20,848 bases of DNA from NCBI GenBank assembly GCA_964645815.1, contig CAZYCR010000014.1, forward strand, positions 1 through 20,848, in the 5' to 3' direction. A model generated the notes under the pieces. The model had not been told where the DNA came from, made no database searches, and worked only from the letters and a program-made list of their open reading frames with translations. Both the position numbers and the translations under genes were made by a program. The DNA comes from JAHISC01 sp964645815. GTDB lineage: Bacteria > Patescibacteriota > Patescibacteriia > UBA9934. Positions 6,656-12,724 of this stretch are shown here, one piece after another; within the stretch, counting starts at the first letter, position 1, and each line of letters begins with the position of its first letter.

Positions 6656-8230
6656 ATGTCACAAAGACTTTTACAACTAACTCAATCACTCAAAAATCCA
6701 CAAGGCCTGGTTGCGGCAGAAGCAGGGCAGGACGTGATTGAAGTTAGCGGAGCGGCTACAACCGCGGCTACAATTTACGAAAAAGTTCGAACCGTTGTTG
6801 ACTATCAGGAGGAGCACTTATTGCGGCGTAATGCCATAGCCAGAATTTTCAAGCGATATTTGGGTTCAGATGTGCCCTTGGAGGACATGGCGGAGAATTT
6901 ATTGCAGGAGTTGATTTGGGCCAAGTATTTACCAAACCAGCAAGTACCGACTTCTTTGGTGAAAAAGCTTACGCCAATTATTAAAAAATACGAGGCATTA
7001 TTACATGCAACAGATAATTTTGGTGGTCGTAAAGATTGGGCTTTTCAATGGGTCTTGGACATATTAGCAACGGAAATTGAATACGCCATAGCTCCACCGG
7101 TTACGGATGAAGCATTGGTTAGCTACATGTACGAAGAGATGCGTCAGAGAGTAATGTGGGATCCAGATATTCCACTCAAAGACGAGGACAAGGATTTGCT
7201 ACTCTATATTGCAATCCACAAAGATCTTTTGAAGTCAAACCTGGCAACTCTCCGATTTAGAGTTTTAACTTTATATTATCCCGAATGGCCGGGAGCTGTT
7301 AACGAAGAATATTCAGAAAAGATTGCCAAACATTTGGACACCGTTATTGAAACAATTGAGAAACAGCTGACTCACCCGGTGATGATTAAGCTGTCGTTGC
7401 TTTTGCGACGAAAGACGGGCGTATTTCACGTCATTGCAGATGTGATTCAAAATGATCCAGCTGAATTTCCAATTCTTTTGCAAGATCCTGAAAAGCTAGA
7501 TGCCGCTGTCGCCAGAGCTTTAACGAAGCGAACCAAAGATTTTCGAGTTCGTTTGCGCCGCACGGTTATTCGCTCAGTAATGTTTCTCTTTTTGACCAAG
7601 ATGCTCTTAGCTTTAATTTTGGAGCTGCCATACGATTTATGGATTATGCACCAAAGTAATTGGGTTCCATTAGGCATCAACATTATTTTCCATCCATTAT
7701 TTTTAGCTTTTATTGCACTTACGGTCAGCATCAAAGAACACAAAAACAAAAAAGACTACCGAGCAGCTGTACGAGCCTTGGTAGTTGGCGCAGACCAGGA
7801 ATTTTTGAATGTTCATGTTAAGCGTGAAAGCTTCAGTGCTTGGTCTAAGATTTTTGACGTGGTTTATGCCATTACCTTCATCTTTACCTACGGTTTGATT
7901 GGTACTTTCCTCTACAATATTGGTTTCAACTGGCTTTCAATAACACTGTTCTTATTCTTCCTTTCCTTGGTTACCTTCTTTGGCATCAGAATCAGAACTT
8001 CAACCAAAGATATTGTTCTCTCAGGTGCTCGCAGTAGTTTACCGGGAACATTATTCGATATTTTCATGTTGCCACTGGTTCGCGCCGGTCGTTGGTTATC
8101 AGTTAAAGTGGCAAAGATCAATGTCTTCATTTACTTCTTTGATTTCATTATCGAAGCACCGCTTAAAGTTGCTATCCGATTTGTAGAAAGTTGGTTAGCT
8201 TTTGTGCGTGAAAAAAAGGATGAAATATAG
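6656..8230 (+). CDS. Multi-spanning membrane protein of unknown function
   Basis: 524 aa from ATG 6656, one base after the preceding stop (TAA-T-ATG). I do not recognise the family. The first ~300 residues are soluble, mostly helical and charged, with no catalytic motif I can identify. An Arg/Lys-rich segment (around residues 290-305, TKRTKDFRVRLRRTVIRS) then leads into a membrane domain with about five or six hydrophobic stretches: VMFLFLTKMLLALIL, a second around IIFHPLFLAFIALTV, a third around IFDVVYAITFIFTYGLIG, a fourth around SITLFLFFLSLVTFFGI, and weaker ones near the C-terminus. It sits inside a tight operon between a LOG protein and a membrane-anchored glycosidase-like protein. This hints at a cell-envelope role but shows no mechanism. 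Confidence 0.8.
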   Translation: MSQRLLQLTQSLKNPQGLVAAEAGQDVIEVSGAATTAATIYEKVRTVVDYQEEHLLRRNAIARIFKRYLGSDVPLEDMAENLLQELIWAKYLPNQQVPTSLVKKLTPIIKKYEALLHATDNFGGRKDWAFQWVLDILATEIEYAIAPPVTDEALVSYMYEEMRQRVMWDPDIPLKDEDKDLLLYIAIHKDLLKSNLATLRFRVLTLYYPEWPGAVNEEYSEKIAKHLDTVIETIEKQLTHPVMIKLSLLLRRKTGVFHVIADVIQNDPAEFPILLQDPEKLDAAVARALTKRTKDFRVRLRRTVIRSVMFLFLTKMLLALILELPYDLWIMHQSNWVPLGINIIFHPLFLAFIALTVSIKEHKNKKDYRAAVRALVVGADQEFLNVHVKRESFSAWSKIFDVVYAITFIFTYGLIGTFLYNIGFNWLSITLFLFFLSLVTFFGIRIRTSTKDIVLSGARSSLPGTLFDIFMLPLVRAGRWLSVKVAKINVFIYFFDFIIEAPLKVAIRFVESWLAFVREKKDEI

Positions 8231-8233
8231 ATT

Positions 8234-9256
8234 ATGTTTGGAGGTCAATGGTCAAAATGGTCACGAGCTTTCCGCATCGGTGTACTTTTTGCTTTATTGA
8301 TTTCTATTTTTAGTACAACACTGAATTACTGGCTGCGACCAGGTGATTTAGAGTTGGGCGTTACTTTTTCTGATCGATACGCAGAAGAATTAAACCTCGA
8401 TTGGCAGGAGACTTATTTGGCAATTCTCGATGATCTTTCGGTAAAAAAGATCCGTGTTCCAATCTATTGGTCTCACATTGAACCAAAAAGAGGGGAAAGA
8501 AATTATTCTCGGATTGACTGGATGATGGATGAAGCGGCAAAAAGAGACGTTCAGGTTACCTTGGTTATAGGTCTGAAAGCTCCACGTTGGCCGGAATGTT
8601 TTGTGCCAGATTGGGTTAAAGGAGCTGATAATGAACAACTGGAAACTGCTTTGACCGGGTTTTTTACCGAAACTGTTGAAAGATACAAAGATCATCCGGC
8701 ACTTTTGCGTTGGCAAGTTGAGAATGAGGCGTTGTTTCCATTTGGTCTTTGCGAAAATCTTGATACAACAAGGTTAATCTTTGAAGTCGACACTGTGCGA
8801 GCGTTGGATCCAACGCATCCAATCCAGCTAACAACCAGTGGCGAACAGTCATTTTGGATTGTTTCTGCACTGCCGGCTGATGTTTTGGGAGTAAGTTTAT
8901 ATCAATGGACTTGGAATCCCGTGCTTGGTTATATGCCAATCCCAGTTAACGATTTGGTTTACGCGGCGCAACGTCAGCTCGCCAGTCCATTTGTTGATAG
9001 CGTCATTGTTTCAGAGTTGCAAGCCGAGCCTTGGTTTGCCGGTTATCAAAAATCTACGGACCTAAATCAACTACAAGTTTACTCTTCACTTTTCACTGCC
9101 ACGGATCTAATGCGACATGTGCGCTTAGCACAAACCATCGGAGTTGATGAAGCGTATCTTTGGGGAGTTGAATGGTGGTATTATTTAAAAGTAAACGGCG
9201 AGGATCGTTTATGGAATTTTGCGAAAATTTTATTTGACTATGATGAGGAAAACTAA
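8234..9256 (+). CDS. Membrane-anchored TIM-barrel glycoside hydrolase-like protein (clan GH-A type)
   Basis: A 340-aa protein with one N-terminal hydrophobic anchor (residues ~12-33) after a basic MFGGQWSKWSR start, so the catalytic domain would face outside. The rest reads as a (beta/alpha)8 barrel: LGVTFSDRYAEEL at strand 1, KKIRVPIYWSHIEP at strand 2, VTLVIGLKAPRWPECF at strand 3, RWQVENEALFPFG at strand 4 and VSELQAEPW at strand 7. The strand-4 Asn164-Glu165 pair (acid/base) and a strand-7 Glu (Glu261) match the clan A layout seen in GH5, GH39 and GH42 enzymes. Specific family and substrate cannot be assigned. It starts three bases after the upstream stop, and the next gene overlaps its end by 17 bases. 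It may trim cell-surface glycans of the cell itself or of a host. Confidence 0.7.
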   Translation: MFGGQWSKWSRAFRIGVLFALLISIFSTTLNYWLRPGDLELGVTFSDRYAEELNLDWQETYLAILDDLSVKKIRVPIYWSHIEPKRGERNYSRIDWMMDEAAKRDVQVTLVIGLKAPRWPECFVPDWVKGADNEQLETALTGFFTETVERYKDHPALLRWQVENEALFPFGLCENLDTTRLIFEVDTVRALDPTHPIQLTTSGEQSFWIVSALPADVLGVSLYQWTWNPVLGYMPIPVNDLVYAAQRQLASPFVDSVIVSELQAEPWFAGYQKSTDLNQLQVYSSLFTATDLMRHVRLAQTIGVDEAYLWGVEWWYYLKVNGEDRLWNFAKILFDYDEEN

Positions 9257-10660
9257 AAAGGCTGTTCGAGCAAAACAATTTGATTTAGTAGTAATCGGTG
9301 CCGGGTCAGCTGGTTTTAGTGCTGCTGAAGTTGCGGCGAGCATGGGTTCAAAAGTATGTTTAGTGGAAAAAGGGGAGTTGGGCGGTGAATGTCCGAATTG
9401 GGCATGCGTGCCGACAAAAGCATTATTACATTCTGCTAAAATGTATGATTTGGCAAAGAATAAGCTTGACGACCTTGGTATTAATGCTAGCTCAGTTGGT
9501 TTTTCTTTTAAGAGAATCATGCAGCATAAAGATGCAGTGGTGCGAGCAGTCACAGGAAACGGTGAAAAAATAGCTCAACTTGCTGAAAAATTTGGCATTG
9601 AAATTATCTTTGGGACAGCAGTATTTGTTGATGCTCACACAGTCAGGGTCGCAGGGCAGAAAATAAAATCAAAAAAAATCATTCTTGCTTCAGGCAGTGT
9701 CGATTTTATCCCACCAATCGATGGTCTTGAGGAAGTCGAATACTTGGATTACCGGCAAACAATTTCTTTAAAAAGTTTGCCCGGCACTGTTGCTGTAGTT
9801 GGTGGCGGTCCGGTAGCCTGTGAATTTGCTACTTTCTTTAGCCTTTTAGGTACCAAAGTTACAATTCTAGAACTGGCTTCAAAAATTTTAGGTCGCGAGG
9901 AGGAAGAGTTAAGTCAATTAGCTGCAGAAGAACTGGAAAAGCATGGTGTTGAAATCAAGACTAAAACTAAAACATTATCAGTAAAAAAAGAAGGTCGTAA
10001 AGTTCGAGTTACTTTTCAAACAGGAAAGACAGCACGACAATCGATTGTCGTGGATAAGATTTTGATCGCAGCTGGCAAGAGACCCAATCTTTCAGACCTG
10101 CAATTAGCAAAAGCTGGAGTAAAAGTGGACAGCAAGGGTCGACTCATTATCAAAGATAATTTGCAGACAAATGTAGCTCATATTTTTGCCGCTGGTGATG
10201 TAATAGGGGGTTTACAATTTACACATACGGCTCACCACGAAGGTTATGTGGCAGCGATTAATGCAGCGAGCTCTAAGAAAAATTGGTTAAAAGTTAGCGA
10301 TCGTGTCGTACCCCGAGTCACGTTTGTTGATCCGGAACTTGCCTCGGTTGGTCTTACTGAGAAAGAAGCCAGGGCAAAAAAGAAGAAAATAAAAGTAGCT
10401 ACTTTTCCGGTTGGAGCTCTTGGGCGGGCGGTAACAGAAGGTGATCGTCGAGGTTTGATCAAGCTTGTCGTGGAGCAAAGAACCNNNNNNNNNNCGGAGT
10501 AATTTTAGGTGCCGGAATGATTGGACCACATGCCGGAGAAGTTGTCCACGAGATAGCTTTAGCTATGGAGGCCAACCTCAAGATAGTCGAATTACAAAAT
10601 ATGCTGCACGCGTTTCCAACTTTTTCAGAGGCGATTGCAGCAGTCGTAAGTGAGTTTTGA
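9240..10660 (+). CDS. FAD-dependent pyridine nucleotide-disulfide oxidoreductase (dihydrolipoamide dehydrogenase/MerA-like), interrupted by assembly gap
   Basis: Starts at ATG 9240 (or 9243), overlapping the previous gene by up to 17 bases. An FAD-binding VVIGAGSAGFSAAE (from residue 17) leads to the redox pair GGECPNWACVPTK (Cys51, Cys56). A central NAD(P)-binding motif VAVVGGGPVACEFA follows, then FAAGDVIGG and the C-terminal dimerisation domain (PRVTFVDPELASVGLTEKEA). Ten Ns at 10485-10494 interrupt the gene. Downstream, the family match resumes in another frame (GVILGAGMIGPHAGEVV) and ends at TGA 10658-10660. The frame change almost certainly reflects an unknown gap length. The C-terminal active-site region reads HAFPTFSE: the His that precedes Pro-Thr in lipoamide dehydrogenases is Phe here, while the Glu remains. 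True lipoamide dehydrogenase activity is therefore doubtful; a related thiol/disulfide or quinone reductase is possible. Confidence 0.85.
10485..10494. other. Assembly gap of 10 Ns inside the oxidoreductase gene
   Basis: Ten consecutive Ns. The coding frame before the gap (ending in EQRT) and after it (GVILGAGMIG) are parts of one protein family domain but differ in frame by the literal gap length. The real missing sequence is probably short, a few codons at most judging from family spacing. Confidence 0.95.
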
Positions 10661-10661
10661 T

Positions 10662-11210
10662 ATGGCTGATTTCATGCTTTGGTTTTTATTGTTTTGCTCT
10701 TTTCTTTTAGCAGTTTTTTCTTTGGCTTTGGCGACTTTTGGCTTATCGGCACTTTTGGGAGCACCTTTTGTTTCAACTCCACCAGAAATAGCTAGTAAGA
10801 TGCTTGAATTTGCTGATTTTCAACCGGGTGAGTCAATCATTGATCTTGGTTCTGGCAGCGGAACAATTTTATTGGTGGCAGTAGAAGAATTCGGAGCTGA
10901 AAAGGCTATTGGTTATGAAATTAATCCTTTGCTTGTTTGGTTATCGCGTTTTAGGGCTTGGTGGCGAGGTAATCGTCATGTCAAAACCATCAGAGCTAAT
11001 TTTTACTCGCATCAACTCGAAGATGTGAATATTGTCGCTACCTACCTTCTGCCGGGAACGATGAATAATTTGGTCAACAAATTCAAAGATAATTTTTCTG
11101 CTGAAACCAGGATTATTTCCAGAGGTTTTGAATTTAGCCAGGCTCAGCCAATTAAAGTCAGTAAAGAACGTGGAGCAACTTTTTATTTGTACCGAGTGGG
11201 TGATCTTTAG
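10662..11210 (+). CDS. Membrane-anchored SAM-dependent methyltransferase (FAM173-like)
   Basis: 182 aa from ATG 10662, one base after the TGA of the upstream gene; a GTG at 10650 would overlap that gene. Residues ~4-33 are strongly hydrophobic (MLWFLLFCSFLLAVFSLALA), giving one long or two short membrane helices. The class I methyltransferase core follows: IIDLGSGSGTILLVAV (SAM-binding motif I), AIGYEINPLLVWLSRFRAW (motif II, acidic residue for the ribose), FYSHQLEDVNIVATYLLP (motif IV region). The YEINPLLVWLSR and YLLP...L..K layout and the N-terminal anchor resemble the FAM173 group of protein-lysine methyltransferases and its bacterial relatives. The target is unknown. It is the last gene of the five-gene operon. 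Confidence 0.75.
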   Translation: MADFMLWFLLFCSFLLAVFSLALATFGLSALLGAPFVSTPPEIASKMLEFADFQPGESIIDLGSGSGTILLVAVEEFGAEKAIGYEINPLLVWLSRFRAWWRGNRHVKTIRANFYSHQLEDVNIVATYLLPGTMNNLVNKFKDNFSAETRIISRGFEFSQAQPIKVSKERGATFYLYRVGDL

Positions 11211-11230
11211 ACATTTTTAAAAATCTTAAG

Positions 11231-11270
11231 TTGCTCAAGAAAACGTTTATTGAGCAAGCGATTTTGTTTT
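11231..11270 (+). terminator. Hairpin terminator candidate after the methyltransferase
   Basis: A perfect 8-bp stem, TTGCTCAA (11231-11238) with TTGAGCAA (11250-11257), has an 11-nt loop that itself contains AAACGTTT. It is followed by GCG and a T-rich tract (ATTTTGTTTTT). The right arm also supplies the -35 of the next promoter, so the hairpin may also have a regulatory role. Confidence 0.55.
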
Positions 11271-11278
11271 TGTATTAT
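11250..11278 (+). promoter_or_regulatory. Promoter of the PaaX/Cas2-like gene
   Basis: TTGAGC (11250-11255) and TATTAT (11273-11278) are separated by exactly 17 bp. Predicted +1 is near 11285, so the palindromic repeat core at 11296-11309 lies about 12-25 bases downstream of the start of transcription, a classic repressor position. Confidence 0.7.
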
Positions 11279-11282
11279 TTAG

Positions 11283-11319
11283 ATGATCGTATTTTCATCC
11301 GATCGGATGTAAAGTGAAG
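11283..11319 (+). repeat. 37-nt direct repeat, upstream copy, with palindromic core
   Basis: Matches the copy at 11876-11912 at 32 of 37 positions without gaps. The centre is CATCCGATCGGATG (11296-11309), a perfect 14-bp palindrome. The repeat ends seven bases before ATG 11326 of the bracketed gene and contains its alternative GTG start (11314). It could be an autoregulatory operator or one boundary of a mobile cassette. Confidence 0.85.
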
Positions 11320-11325
11320 CACGTT

Positions 11326-11874
11326 ATGGAAGCAAGCTTAAAGAAAAATTCTTCTTTGCCAAAAAATTCAATGAGCCAGCAAATTCTATTGGATATTTTA
11401 AGAACTGCTGGCGAGGTCTATGGTGATAGCATGAGGTCTTATCTACATCCTACCTCTATGGTTTTTGGTAGCTATCCAAAAATTAGTAAACGTAATATTC
11501 AGCAATCAATTTATCGTCTTAAACGAAAAAGGAAGGTTAAAATGATAAAACAAGGAAGGCGGCAGTTTTTACAGCTTACCGAGGTCGGAAATACAGAGTT
11601 GCTAAAATTGGCGATCATAAATAAAGAAAAAATGATGCCGAGGGATCAAATTTGTCTCGTTGTTTTCGATGTTCCTGAAGCTGTCAGATCTGTCCGTTGG
11701 GCGTTTAGAAATTTATTAAAGAGAGCAGGGTTCGTGCAAATACAAAAAAGTGTTTGGTTTAGTCGGCGCGATGTTGTCAACGAACTAAGGCAATTGGTTA
11801 GAATCATTAAGCTCGATATATTTGTTCTGGTATTCAGGGTAATATCTGATTATCCAAGAATCGATAAAGAATGA
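11326..11874 (+). CDS. PaaX-like regulator: winged helix plus Cas2-fold domain, orphan
   Basis: 182 aa from ATG 11326 (GTG 11314 would add four residues but lies inside a repeat). The N-terminal half reads as a winged helix-turn-helix: ILLDILRTAGEV, then ISKRNIQQSIYRLKRKRKVK as the recognition-helix region and GRRQFLQLTEVGNTEL as the wing. The C-terminal half, from about residue 105, is a ferredoxin-like Cas2 fold: CLVVFDVPE (with the strand-1 Asp), a helix, RAGFVQIQKSVWFS and IFVLVFRV. This layout is that of PaaX-type repressors and of the many CPR proteins often labelled Cas2. No cas1 or CRISPR array is in the window, so a regulatory role is more likely than spacer acquisition. It is bracketed by two 37-nt palindromic repeats and has its own promoter. 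Confidence 0.75.
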   Translation: MEASLKKNSSLPKNSMSQQILLDILRTAGEVYGDSMRSYLHPTSMVFGSYPKISKRNIQQSIYRLKRKRKVKMIKQGRRQFLQLTEVGNTELLKLAIINKEKMMPRDQICLVVFDVPEAVRSVRWAFRNLLKRAGFVQIQKSVWFSRRDVVNELRQLVRIIKLDIFVLVFRVISDYPRIDKE

Positions 11875-11875
11875 A

Positions 11876-11912
11876 ATGATCGCATTTACATCCGATCGGA
11901 TAGAAAGAGAAG
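11876..11912 (+). repeat. 37-nt direct repeat, downstream copy, with palindromic core
   Basis: Starts one base after the stop codon of the PaaX/Cas2-like gene and matches the upstream copy at 32 of 37 positions in the same orientation, 593 bp away. The core ATCCGATCGGAT (11890-11901) is a perfect palindrome identical to the upstream core. Its centre lies about 75 bp upstream of the predicted transcription start of the following exonuclease gene. Confidence 0.85.
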
Positions 11913-11936
11913 ACGTACACCCTGTTACTAGATAAG

Positions 11937-11964
11937 TTGAGTTAATTAATTTTTTTGATACAAT
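11937..11964 (+). promoter_or_regulatory. Promoter of the DEDDy exonuclease gene, near-leaderless
   Basis: TTGAGT (11937-11942), a 16-bp spacer and TACAAT (11959-11964). Predicted +1 is near 11971, four bases before ATG 11975. The ATG at 11963 overlaps the -10 and lies upstream of +1, so it is rejected as the start. Confidence 0.75.
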
Positions 11965-11974
11965 GTCACTCGCT

Positions 11975-12550
11975 ATGAACAATGAAGTTGTCCTAGACAT
12001 CGAAACACAAAATACTTTTCAAGAAGTAGGCGGGTACTTTACAGACAAGCTTAAAGTGTCTGTAGTGGTCGCTTATTTTTATGAAACTGATGAATTCGTA
12101 GCTTACGAGGAACAGCAGTTGCCACAGTTATTCCAACGTTTGGAACAGAGCGGACGTATCATTGGCTACAATAGCATTGGTTTTGATATTCCGGTTTTGA
12201 ATAATTATTACGTCGGCGACCTGATGCAATTGCCTCAACTTGATATGTTGGCGAAGATTCACCAGTCTCTGGGTTATAGGATCAAGCTCGACGATGTTGC
12301 TGCCGCAACAATTGGAATCGGCAAGAGCGCCCATGGTCTTCAGGCAGTGCAATGGTGGAAAGAAGGCAAGGTTAAAGAAATCGTTGATTATTGTACTCAG
12401 GACGTTAGAGTGACCCGTGACGTTTATGAATTTGGCAAGAAAAATGGCTTTATTTTGTTCGATGACCGGATTGGGGAGAGACGTCAGGTGAACATTGATT
12501 TTAATCCAGCAGCTGAAAAAGCTCAGATTAATTTATCCATGGGATTTTAG
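11975..12550 (+). CDS. Stand-alone DEDDy-type 3'-5' exonuclease (RNase H-like fold)
   Basis: 191 aa. The exonuclease motifs are all present in order: Exo I VVLDIET (Asp8, Glu10), Exo II IIGYNSIGFDIPVL (Asp71) and Exo III DYCTQDVRVT (Tyr139-x3-Asp143), i.e. the DEDDy arrangement of DnaQ/RNase T-related nucleases and the YprB/RNase_H_2 group. These would coordinate two metal ions and remove nucleotides from 3' ends of DNA or RNA. It lacks polymerase and helicase domains; CPR genomes commonly carry such single-domain forms. The start at 11975 is set by the promoter, whose predicted +1 is four bases upstream. It lies between the PaaX/Cas2 unit and the ribonucleotide reductase, and the physiological substrate is unknown. 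Confidence 0.8.
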   Translation: MNNEVVLDIETQNTFQEVGGYFTDKLKVSVVVAYFYETDEFVAYEEQQLPQLFQRLEQSGRIIGYNSIGFDIPVLNNYYVGDLMQLPQLDMLAKIHQSLGYRIKLDDVAAATIGIGKSAHGLQAVQWWKEGKVKEIVDYCTQDVRVTRDVYEFGKKNGFILFDDRIGERRQVNIDFNPAAEKAQINLSMGF

Positions 12551-12569
12551 AGATTTTGCGACGCTTTGC

Positions 12570-12578
12570 TGTGGATAA
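12570..12578 (-). promoter_or_regulatory. DnaA box upstream of the ribonucleotide reductase
   Basis: TGTGGATAA on the + strand is the exact complement of the consensus DnaA box TTATCCACA. It lies 14 bases before the first NrdR-type palindrome. DnaA boxes upstream of nrdAB in E. coli link dNTP synthesis to replication initiation; here the function is inferred from position and a single perfect site. Confidence 0.55.
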
Positions 12579-12591
12579 GCTGAAGTTTCCA

Positions 12592-12607
12592 CCACAACAT
12601 GTTGTGG
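12592..12607 (+). promoter_or_regulatory. NrdR box 1 (perfect palindrome overlapping the promoter)
   Basis: CCACAACATGTTGTGG is a perfect 16-bp palindrome (18 bp counting A12591 and T12608). It fits the NrdR-box form ACACwAtATwGTGT well at the flanking ACA/TGT positions and touches the -10. With the second box it has the typical tandem spacing, so the ATP-cone repressor NrdR should repress this gene when dNTPs are ample. Confidence 0.8.
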
Positions 12608-12613
12608 TACAAT
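12605..12613 (+). promoter_or_regulatory. Extended -10 promoter of the ribonucleotide reductase gene
   Basis: TGGTACAAT is a TGn-extended -10 (TACAAT at 12608-12613). No clear -35 is seen 17 bp upstream. Predicted +1 is near 12620, between the two NrdR boxes, which leaves a leader of about 105 nt before ATG 12725. Confidence 0.7.
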
Positions 12614-12623
12614 AGCGTTGGTG

Positions 12624-12639
12624 ACACAAGATGTTGTGT
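12624..12639 (+). promoter_or_regulatory. NrdR box 2
   Basis: ACACAAGATGTTGTGT is a 16-bp palindrome with one mismatched pair. It starts exactly 32 bp after box 1 (three helical turns), the usual geometry of NrdR-box pairs. It lies just after the predicted +1. Confidence 0.8.
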
Positions 12640-12664
12640 TGCTCGCCTTCAGGGAAAAACATTG

Positions 12665-12695
12665 GGTCCCAAGCCGGGATCTTTTTCTTCCCTTA
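12665..12695 (+). terminator. Possible leader hairpin/attenuator before the reductase
   Basis: Within the leader, GGTCCC (12665-12670) can pair with GGGATC (12676-12681), one pair being G-U, around a 5-nt loop. It is followed by TTTTTCTTCCCTT. It looks like a short intrinsic terminator. No cobalamin riboswitch core was recognised and the leader is too short for a full one. Confidence 0.3.
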
Positions 12696-12724
12696 AGTTT
12701 CATTCAATTTTTGACACTCGACCT

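Noticed and set aside
10465..10653. Separate 62-codon open frame after the assembly gap
   Set aside because: It runs through the Ns in the wrong frame. The true downstream coding is the oxidoreductase C-terminus in frame 2.
11283..11912. CRISPR array next to a Cas2-like gene
   Set aside because: Only two repeat copies exist, 593 bp apart with a gene between them. There is no spacer series and no cas1.
11963..11974. ATG 11963 as start of the exonuclease
   Set aside because: It overlaps the -10 element TACAAT, and ATG 11975 gives the normal family N-terminus (NNEVVLDIET).
12599..12724. Upstream ATG giving 42 extra residues to the ribonucleotide reductase
   Set aside because: The ATG lies inside NrdR box 1 and before the predicted transcription start. 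The extra residues (Cys/Trp-rich, no family match) precede the ATP-cone without similarity to it.
12620..12724. Cobalamin riboswitch in the reductase leader
   Set aside because: The leader is about 105 nt, shorter than cobalamin riboswitches normally need, and I saw no B12-box-like core.
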